Below, piece after piece: positions 56,853 through 64,000 of a stretch of 64,000 nt of DNA; positions within the stretch are counted from its first letter, which is position 1, and the number at the start of each line of letters is the position of its first letter. Source of the DNA: Harmothoe impar (taxonomy: Eukaryota; Annelida; Polychaeta; Phyllodocida; Polynoidae); the NCBI GenBank assembly GCA_947462335.1, contig OX381718.1, positions 39,400,976-39,464,975 of the forward strand, in the 5' to 3' direction. A model generated the notes under the pieces. It saw only the letters and a program-made list of their open reading frames with translations, was not told the DNA's origin and searched no databases. A program made the position numbers and the translations under genes.

Positions 56853-58029
56853 TGGACTTGACCTTTGACAAGGACACACCTAGTGAGTCTGCTAGCTGTA
56901 GGAAGCTGTTGTAGTCTGCTGTAGCCTTCTCCAGGGTGGGGGCCACCCCACAGTAGTCGTCAAGATATGCCAACGACCACGTGTTGCTCTTGGCCAGCAG
57001 GTAGACTAGGGCATTGGACATGCGTTGGCAGCCTGCTGCCGACAGTCTACAGCCAAAGGGGGGTGTTAGTTCGAGATATATGAGGCCTCTGTGTTGGAAC
57101 CCCAGGAGGGGAGTGTCACTTATGTCCACTCTCTGTTGTCGATAGGCCCTGGAGAGATCAGATTTCCAGAGCCAACTCCCTGGAGGAAGTGTCATGACTT
57201 TGGTACAGAGGTCTTCTATAGAAGGAAGTGTGTAGGGGCGGAGCTCCCCATCTATCACATTCTTCATTATCCCAGCATTCACCCCATGCATGTCTGGGTA
57301 TGACATGTCCAGTATTATGCGTCGGTCTGGTGTGTCCCTCTTTGGAGCAGTCATGAGGGGGGACAGCTGGGTCCAAGGGGTGAATGGGTTTTTTTTGAAG
57401 GGGCCGAGAAGGCCGCCAAGGGCCAGCTCCTTCTCCACAAAGGCATCCAGTTGCTGGCTGTACCTTGTAGCTGATGGGTGATTCTCTGAGGCCGACTGGG
57501 GTGGGGTTGGCGAGGTGTAACCCACCGGCCAGCCAAACTCAAGGTAGTCACATAATTCTGCATCGTGGTAATCAATGAGAAACTTTCTCCAGTTAGGAAT
57601 GTTAAGGGCTGATGGGAGTGGGAGTCTGGCCCCTAGTCTATTGGGGAGGCCGGTAGCTGCCACTGCTGTATAGCGTAGAGCATGCTGAGGGAAGGCCGTC
57701 CACTCATCAGCATTTACCTGAGGCCAGAACTGTTTCTTAATGGGAGCGTAAGCTTGAGGTGATAGGCCTACCTTTGTTGGGGTAGGTGGACAGAAGTTTG
57801 AGTCAAAGTCAAGTGGGACGTGTACTCCCGGTCCCAGGGAATACTTGTAGCCTAAGTCGAGCTGGAGAGGGACCTTGTCTTTAACAATGCACCCTTTAAG
57901 CATTGGATTTCCGTAGGCTGGGTTGACAGCGCCTTCTCGGAGGTTGCTAGGGGGTGCATCATTGACTGCATTGCTAGGAACTGGTGGCGGGGCTGGTAGT
58001 ACCTGGAATGATTGGTAATCGGATGCCAT
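56788..58029 (-). CDS. Reverse transcriptase (DIRS/Ngaro type)
   Basis: Copies element RNA into DNA. The frame is open from 58563, overlapping Gag by about 450 bases, but that part is not protein-like. The ATG at 58029 (MASDYQSFQVLPAPP) begins the probable protein and lies 77 bases downstream of the Gag stop's start. Motifs in order: RIILDMSYPDMHGVNAGI (fingers; typical of DIRS-order RTs), Asp in WKSDLSRAYRQ (motif A), GCRLSAAGCQRMSNAL (motif B), and YLDD (motif C, about residues 355-358). The frame ends about 20 codons after a C10 run, where the -1 frame takes over. Translation may need reinitiation or frameshifting from Gag, as the two are in different frames. Confidence 0.92.
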   Translation of the reverse strand: MASDYQSFQVLPAPPPVPSNAVNDAPPSNLREGAVNPAYGNPMLKGCIVKDKVPLQLDLGYKYSLGPGVHVPLDFDSNFCPPTPTKVGLSPQAYAPIKKQFWPQVNADEWTAFPQHALRYTAVAATGLPNRLGARLPLPSALNIPNWRKFLIDYHDAELCDYLEFGWPVGYTSPTPPQSASENHPSATRYSQQLDAFVEKELALGGLLGPFKKNPFTPWTQLSPLMTAPKRDTPDRRIILDMSYPDMHGVNAGIMKNVIDGELRPYTLPSIEDLCTKVMTLPPGSWLWKSDLSRAYRQQRVDISDTPLLGFQHRGLIYLELTPPFGCRLSAAGCQRMSNALVYLLAKSNTWSLAYLDDYCGVAPTLEKATADYNSFLQLADSLGVSLSKVKSTPPPLLGWNGSALYWTQCLSP

Positions 58030-58105
58030 GGTGCCTGGGTCCTGTAGTATGATATTATTAGCAACTGGAACAGTCTGTCCCTCCGGTAGGCCGGCGGAGG
58101 CCGGC

Positions 58106-59602
58106 CTAGGCCAGAAAGGGGAGGTGGTGGGGATCCTCCTTGATCCTACATTGGAATGCTGAATGCAGATGGATCCTCTGTAGGTTTGCGCGGCACCATG
58201 AGCAGTGATGGCCCATAGGCTTCCCAGCCTCCACGTGACTGTCAGGCTTAGTGCAGCCTGACTGAGTGTTATAGGCCGGGCAGGCTCCGTCTGCCCTATT
58301 GAGTTGAGGCTTTGGGCGGGGCTGACGAGAGGCTGACTGATTAGCCTGGGCAGCAGAGCCCTGCGCTGCTGAGTATGTAGGCCTACTTGTAGCAGTAGGC
58401 TTGCTTGTTGATGCTGCAGGGTTAGGCTGGTATGACCTGGTGCTGGGGACGTATACATAGGCAGCCGGGGGTTGAGGATAGGCCGGGGTTGTGAGATTAC
58501 CAAATCGACGGCCTGACGGATTCCGAGCAGTACCATACCGGAGAGAGTGAATTTCCAACACATCCGACCACTTCAATCGACCATCGGCTAATTTAGATAA
58601 TAGATCCTCAGACCAGGCTCTAACCTGGTCCCATTTGTATTCCAACCCGTCTTCAGCAATATGGACAATGTGACGGGCCAGCTTGGGCTTATCCAGGGCT
58701 GGTGTTTTAGGGTCTAGGAGAAGCCTATATAGGCCATACACAGATTCGAGCTCCGAGAGGGCATTGAGGGACGTCTTAGCTCTCTCAGGGCCGCGGTAGA
58801 TATAATGATGGGGATGTGTATTCCTACCTCTTATTGACGTCAGCTGGTGTGCGCTGTGAAGCAAGACCTGTACCTTCTCCCCCAGTGCTGAGTCGTCCAC
58901 TTCAGACATAGACATCGGGAGAGACGGGTGCTGAGGAGCCGGGGGCGGGACAGGTATTGCATCAGCGAAGAGATCGAAGATGTTGTCGGCGCGTGGCGGG
59001 CCGCTGGCCGTCTCATATGGGAGCGGCAGGGCGGCACGCGTAGGCTCGTGCACAGGGCGGTCTTGGGGACGCGCCACGTGGTCGTGGGGCGCGGGGGCGG
59101 ATGATGCAACAGCCGCGTCTCCAGACAGCGCGGCGCCACCCGCCACCGGCGTGGGCGTAGGCTGCGTAGGCTGAGGGTAAGGCGCGTGCCTAACCCCGGC
59201 GCGTGCCGCGGCACGTGCGGGGGCTTTGCCGAAGGCCGGAGTTTCAGCACTAGAAAGAGTGTCATTAAGGTGCGTGAGATCTACCTGTGGCGCCGGAGCT
59301 GCTGATGACGGCTTGGGAACTGGGAGAGTCAGATTAAGACGGTCCATAATCGTGGTCGTGCTCTGATCAATCTTGTTCTCCACTCCTGACACGCGCTGCT
59401 CGAGAGAGGCGACCTTCTCACCCAGCGTCAGCTCCGGGGCCGGAGCTGAGGACGTTATCGCTGGTGAAGTTGAGGCCGCCTTATTGGGGGTAGATTTGGA
59501 TGCTGATTTTGACGCAGATCTTGTAGTTTTCTTTGTAATTGGCTTTGGTGGAGGCTTGGACCCCGTTGGGGGCTTAGCCGGCTTAGGTTGTCCACGTGCC
59601 AT
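58106..59602 (-). CDS. Gag-like protein of the Ngaro-type element (498 aa)
   Basis: Presumed nucleocapsid-like protein. The ATG at 59602 (MARGQPKPAKPP) is the first after the A1 promoter. Lys/Pro/Ser-rich basic N-terminus (1-60), a short coiled-coil (about 62-95, LTLGEKVASLEQRVSGVENK), a Pro/Ala-rich linker (100-240), a helical domain (about 245-370) with a WSDVLEIHSLRYG motif, and a C-terminal Cys/His cluster (CPAYNTQSGC, HHCSWC, HSAFQC). Such a C-terminal zinc-finger region is common in DIRS/Ngaro ORF1 proteins. Full length and unbroken. Confidence 0.88.
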   Translation of the reverse strand: MARGQPKPAKPPTGSKPPPKPITKKTTRSASKSASKSTPNKAASTSPAITSSAPAPELTLGEKVASLEQRVSGVENKIDQSTTTIMDRLNLTLPVPKPSSAAPAPQVDLTHLNDTLSSAETPAFGKAPARAAARAGVRHAPYPQPTQPTPTPVAGGAALSGDAAVASSAPAPHDHVARPQDRPVHEPTRAALPLPYETASGPPRADNIFDLFADAIPVPPPAPQHPSLPMSMSEVDDSALGEKVQVLLHSAHQLTSIRGRNTHPHHYIYRGPERAKTSLNALSELESVYGLYRLLLDPKTPALDKPKLARHIVHIAEDGLEYKWDQVRAWSEDLLSKLADGRLKWSDVLEIHSLRYGTARNPSGRRFGNLTTPAYPQPPAAYVYVPSTRSYQPNPAASTSKPTATSRPTYSAAQGSAAQANQSASRQPRPKPQLNRADGACPAYNTQSGCTKPDSHVEAGKPMGHHCSWCRANLQRIHLHSAFQCRIKEDPHHLPFLA

Positions 59603-59622
59603 GATGCTAACTGTTATCTGTC

Positions 59623-59807
59623 TAAATCACGTCACCACCCCGGGGCGAGCAGCAGAGAAAAGGAGCGGGGTCCGGCGCGCAAGGGTTTATATAGGGAGTA
59701 GTTCCAATTCCGGCCACTTGGGGTGCCACCAGTAGGCGCGGACGCTGAGGGAATGTCCAGTTTGCCGCCCTCCTCTGATTACATGTAATTTACAATTACT
59801 TCACAAT
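59623..59807 (-). repeat. Split direct repeat A1 (185 bp)
   Basis: 5' end of the element on the coding strand, identical by eye to A2. Ends with ACTTCACAAT on the plus strand. Confidence 0.93.
59685..59693 (-). promoter_or_regulatory. TATA box in repeat A1
   Basis: TATATAAAC on the minus strand, about 85 bases before the Gag ATG. Because A2 carries the same box, A2 could also start transcription out through B2 into flanking DNA. Confidence 0.6.
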
Positions 59808-60009
59808 GTTAATAATTAACTGTCCTGTTTGACATGACACACTTCATCATTTATACAGTACAGGTATGTTGAACGGGTCGATCCAAAATACCTATCTATT
59901 CTAGCGTCATATGTATGATCTCTTTCTATTTATAAAATGGGGAAATTCATATTGACAATGACATCGATATGTCAAAACTGTGCTCATCGACTATCTGCCA
60001 TGGTTTAAC

Positions 60010-60171
60010 TGTCTAATACATTTAGCATTATCCTGACCCTATGGCGTTGATACGCTCCTGAATGGTTGATATGATGCATTTATGCCGCCCCAAAGAGCAG
60101 ACTCGTCAAGGCTGCATGCATGCATCATGACAACAAAGGGCACATAGCACAGTGAAGGCTAAATTGTTGAA
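60010..60171. mobile_element. Nested-palindrome element, copy 19 (right half)
   Basis: Starts in the central ATCCTGACCCTATGGCG block; the right hairpin and GGGCACATAGCAC arm remain. Confidence 0.7.
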
Positions 60172-61190
60172 ACCATGCAGTCCAGTTACAGTCTGAGTGG
60201 AGCGAGGACCGCCACTCTTGGCCTTTATAATTATGGTATAGGGAGCTGGGTTTAAAGCGTAATGCGACCAATAAAGGGCTAACTTCCCTTATCCCCACAG
60301 GACTGTCAAAAGATATATGTAGTGACAAAGTAATGATAGTGTAGGACTAGCTTTGGGAGGGGATAGGGTGCTATAGTTATTGATGGTATCTGTCTAGGTT
60401 GTACAATATTAAAGGTTATGCGGTGTATGTGTATGTATGGGATTGTGTTGATGCTGTAGAGACAGACAGATGGGGGTGGGGGGTACAGAGTGATAGACAG
60501 AGACAGAGACAGGGATAGGAAGGTTCAGGACAGGCATGCCTCAAGGTTCCTGTAACAGTTGTCATCTGGTCATGAGATGGGAGATGGACGAGAAAAGAGC
60601 ATTTACCTATAATACCCCAGATTAACATGATTACTGGAGGCAAAGCAAGTCTAGATCAAGTAAACCAAGCAAACTCAAACTGAGGTTCAAGTATTCAGAA
60701 TAAAGTATATCCAAAAACAATACTGAGGCAGAGTGTGTAACTCCAGTGTCCAGTGTGCTAACGGCCCTCGCTCGAATTATATGTATGTATAGGGTATACA
60801 GCAGGGGCCATGTATCTAAAAAGAACTACATAACAGGTTAAAGTAGTGGAGATATTTCGGTGACTTTCTAAGGCGCTGTTTGGCAATAGGCTAGGAACGG
60901 GTTACTCAAAACACACTTTCTTTATGGCTTAAAGCCGGTTTTTCACTGGCCAATGGAAGTCAATATGTTGGCCCTATCTAAAAGAAGTGTTTTATTGGAT
61001 AATTAGTACTATCAACATTAGGAGTGCAACGTGCATATATATATGCTAGGTTCAATAGTTTCTTGTATTATTTACATAATTGAAACGCTCTTTTAGACGA
61101 AAAAAGATGGCCGACAAACTCCATTCCATTGGCCATTGGAGTAAAGGAAAACATGTAAACTCGAACTGAACAGTGAAGGAGGTTAGTAGA
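60172..61190. other. No gene recognised
   Basis: Short GACAGA simple repeat at 60460-60515 and the interspersed block shared with 51025. No gene. Confidence 0.4.
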
Positions 61191-61392
61191 TTAACTCTTT
61201 AACTAATAATGCATTAATGCATCATTCCCCTGGTCGTCATGATACATAAATGCAGCCTTAGCGAGTAACTCACCAGTGCTGCATTCAAGCACCATACCAA
61301 CCCTAAAGAGCTCAGACTCTCCCGTAGAGTCGACATGATTCACCATAACGACAAATGTCATCTTTTAGCGACATGTTGTCCTTAAAGAGTTA
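61191..61392. mobile_element. Nested-palindrome element, copy 20
   Basis: TTAACTCTTTAACTAATAATGC left, TTGTCCTTAAAGAGTTA right; the second lateral hairpin is lost. Confidence 0.8.
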
Positions 61393-61588
61393 GGCATGGT
61401 ACAGGGGCCTGGTAACTCTACATCTATATGGTTATAGGTTATTTTAACCAGCCAAGGCTCACCTGACCCTCCCACCATGCGTGCTCCAGACGCCGGGTCA
61501 GCCCTCTCTTTCCCTACCTATTGATTATTTTCTTCCCACACTCTTCCCACAGGTGGCATGTAGTCAGGTCTACCTGCATGCCTCCTCC

Positions 61589-61830
61589 TTAACCCTTTAA
61601 GGTCCCCATAGTACTTTAATATGCTTTGTCCTTTATTGCCATAATGCATGAATGCAGTTCCTGGTGAGCAACTCGCCAGTGCTGGACTCATCATATTGAC
61701 CCTACACTCGTGAAAATTGGGCATGGTAAATGCATGCAGTACTGGCGAGTTACTTACCAGTGCTGCATTCATGCATCATGACGACAAGAGGTATTGTACA
61801 TTAATGCACTATGCGGTCCTTAAAGGATAA
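61589..61830. mobile_element. Nested-palindrome element, copy 21
   Basis: TTAACCCTTTAAGGTCCCCAT left, CTATGCGGTCCTTAAAGGATAA right. Near complete. Confidence 0.85.
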
Positions 61831-63136
61831 ACACTTTTTAGCCCAAGTTTTTGACTTTTTCCCCTTTTTATTACCAATCTCTCTAGATCGTGCTAACGAT
61901 TTCCAATGGCATGTTAGAAGGCAGTACGGATTAAATAGTAAGTTTAAAAGGAAATGTTTGTAGCACCAAAACATGCAAGCTCTCAAGTCGTCAACTACAG
62001 ACCATATTTTCCATAAACTGGCAGCAATTTCTGGCATGAATTAAGCAATGTTAGTTCTGAAACTGAACCTGCATGCAGTCTTAAATGAAGCTTTAAAGCA
62101 GCCATGCCATGATTCTATTTGGACGTTTACATTCTCATGATAAATAAATTACCAGATTAAGTAGCCGGAGATTAAAGGCGATATCTATAGAAAGGACTGG
62201 TTCATTGAGGACATATAGAAGATAGCGATGTAGTTTCAATGAGCACAGGGGTCTCAATTAAGCGCAGGTCTTGAATAAACTCAGGCTGAATAAGGGTTTC
62301 ATCACAAATGATAATTTAGGGCATGTTTGTATTTTCAATAAGCGTAGGGTAAATGGTCACTTAAGCCACTACGATTCATGACCAGTATGGTGAGAGATAT
62401 GGTGAAAGACCAATGTGGATACCCCAATAACAGACCCATCTTCAAGGCTAATTACAAAGCAACCTTATTGACCTCTGACATGTTAGGGAGCGGTCATTTT
62501 TTTAACAGCAGGAGAATCGGTGGATTTCAGTATGGGCACACATAGCGTTCTACTTCATTACGGCTGACACCCTAGTATAGCTAGAGTTGATAGTAACGTG
62601 CAGACTTTTTTGCATTAAAAAGTGCGATATATTTGGTTCCCTCCCATTCAGAAGGTGTCCAGTTCTGTTGGTCTTTCCCCCTGTTAAAGGAGTCCACATA
62701 TCTTTGGTCACCCCCGCCCCCTCACTAAAAATCAACCACCCATCCTCTGTGGTTAAAACAGGAACACTCTTCTACTAGAACCAGCGTCCCTAAGCATTTT
62801 TAGTGTCCAACCAAGGGGACGATTCTCTCCCCCCCATCTCCCCCAAATTGACCCCCATATCCCCTGTTAACTTAACAAATGACCACTCCCTTATCAGCCT
62901 TACTCTCCATACCTACCTCTCCCGACCACTTTACTAGGGAGCATGTATATTTGATGTGCTGGGAGTGGTAGGGGTCCCCAGAGGTCATGCTACCTCTCTA
63001 GACCCCCCCCCCCCCCCCCGCACGGACAGACAGACAGGTTTCCTTGTTTTTCCTCCAGACCGAAATAGTAAACAACAACCAGGGCTCATTAAGAGAACCA
63101 TTACTCTTGTCGTATAATTAAGTATTCTGGATGGCT
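61831..63136. other. No gene recognised
   Basis: C-rich runs at 62828-62845 and C16 near 63004. No supported feature. Confidence 0.4.
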
Positions 63137-63322
63137 TCCTTTAAGAGCTGCATAGTGCTTTAATTAATTAAATTGTACCCATTTGTCGTGCAGTCGCCAG
63201 GGCTGTACCCATGCATCATGCTGATCCTACATGGTTGATGCACTCTTGAAGGGTCGGCAAGGTTGCATTCATGCATCATGCCGACCAAGGACATAAAGTA
63301 CTATCTACATTTGCAGGGTTAG
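63137..63322. mobile_element. Nested-palindrome element, copy 22 (shortened)
   Basis: TCCTTTAAGAGCTGCATAGTG left, central TGAAGGGTCGGCAAGG, right end worn to GCAGGGTTA. Confidence 0.8.
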
Positions 63323-64000
63323 TTAAGGTATTTATTACTCTTGTAGTATAATCAAGTATTCTGGGTTTTGTGAGGGAAAGGTGCATAGCAAAGTGAGAGG
63401 ATGGCTTCCAGTCTACCTTACTAATGCATTTGTCAAGGCTCACATCACACACAGCTACAATAGAAAAAACATAGCCCATCTGGAAATAGAATAAGTATCA
63501 AACCCTCACACAAGACTACACCTAACGGTAAATGGTGCAGAAATATGCTAAGGATGCATGCCTATAGTTTTCAACTCATAAAATTACTATAACCTGCTAC
63601 TTTAGGATGTATACGCCCTACTTCTGCCTGAATGTAGTATGCAAAATAGTCCAGTGCATTCCATTATCACAAAATCATCAAGGTATCGTTATAGGTATTG
63701 CCTAAATACGTCTATGAATATAACACCTGACAAAAAGGAATTCTGCTACTCGTTTATATCAACCTCTAATCGACATTTGAATGGCCTTCAAATTACCTTA
63801 ATATGACCTCTAAGTGCACTCAAGGTGACACCACCCATGCGCATTAAACATGACCGATGATATGATCAAAGGAAACACAAATCCAGAACCTGGAATATGT
63901 TGTATCATGGGGCTTTTTACAGGAAGGGGCTGAACCAGAAAAGTGCCCTTTATTCTGGATGGCCGATCCAGTGTCATCATCCAATATTGTGCTTTATCAT
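63323..64000. other. No gene recognised
   Basis: AT-rich DNA to the window edge. GTATAATCAAGTATTCTGG at 63346 repeats 63112 in part. Confidence 0.4.

Larger units (their letters stand above)
54237..59807 (-). mobile_element. Ngaro-type (DIRS order) tyrosine-recombinase retrotransposon
   Basis: A 5.57-kb element read on the minus strand: A1 (59807-59623), Gag-like ORF, RT, RNase H, tyrosine recombinase, B1 (55058-54771), A2 (54770-54586), 61-bp spacer, B2 (54524-54237). Split direct repeats A1-ORFs-B1-A2-B2 are the hallmark of Ngaro/PAT-type elements, not of DIRS1 (inverted ends). AAT occurs at the left junction, at the inner A2/B1 junction and at the right end, so it fits a recombinase crossover core with no target duplication. 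The A copies are identical by eye and the B copies differ at one or two bases, so insertion looks recent. Only one obvious lesion, at a C10 run between RT and RNase H. Confidence 0.93.

Noticed and set aside
58030..58563. N-terminal 178 codons of the RT frame as coding
   Set aside because: Overlaps the Gag ORF and looks like its shadow; the ATG at 58029 gives a normal start.

Overview
The window reads as non-coding DNA of a metazoan genome, probably a marine invertebrate; the phylum cannot be fixed from the sequence. Reasons: AT-rich intergenic DNA, no operons, many diverged palindromic transposons (MITE-like elements), tRNA-derived SINE-like heads, long G/C homopolymers, microsatellites, and a tyrosine-recombinase retrotransposon of a kind found in invertebrates and fish. 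I found no convincing intron-containing host gene. Everything coding here belongs, or probably belongs, to mobile elements.

Layout. 0-4 kb: on the minus strand, a 312-codon reading frame running off the left edge with an Env-like pattern, a 121-bp foldback, a 732-bp CCCAGTGGGCA element, and a decayed Gag-like gene. 4-16.6 kb: mostly featureless, with an inverted pair of dispersed repeats, a 2.2-kb CCCAGTGGGCA-ended element holding tRNA-like SINE heads, a 129-bp minisatellite and a long polypurine tract. 16,606-25,979: the most interesting object, a 9,362-bp element with near-perfect 99-bp terminal inverted repeats starting 5'-AG and a perfect 6-bp target duplication (TATGTG). These are Polinton/Maverick-like ends, but no polymerase, integrase or capsid gene is visible. 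It carries two alanine-rich proteins transcribed outward toward the two ends, TATA boxes, a candidate non-coding transcript ending in hairpins plus AATAAA, a gene with a candidate -1 frameshift site, a ~390-bp tandem array, and end arrays dense in CCAAT, CACGTG, octamer and forkhead motifs.

26-54 kb and 60-64 kb: dominated by one diverged family of nested-palindrome elements (about 22 copies, none left of 22 kb), mixed with at least seven other TIR/foldback families. One of these (40,810-42,133) holds ten copies of an 18-19 bp motif. 54,237-59,807: an almost intact, apparently recent Ngaro-type (DIRS-order) retrotransposon on the minus strand, with split direct repeats A1-ORFs-B1-A2-B2, a Gag-like ORF, RT, RNase H and a tyrosine recombinase with all catalytic residues. 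Its one visible lesion is a frame change at a C10 run between RT and RNase H.
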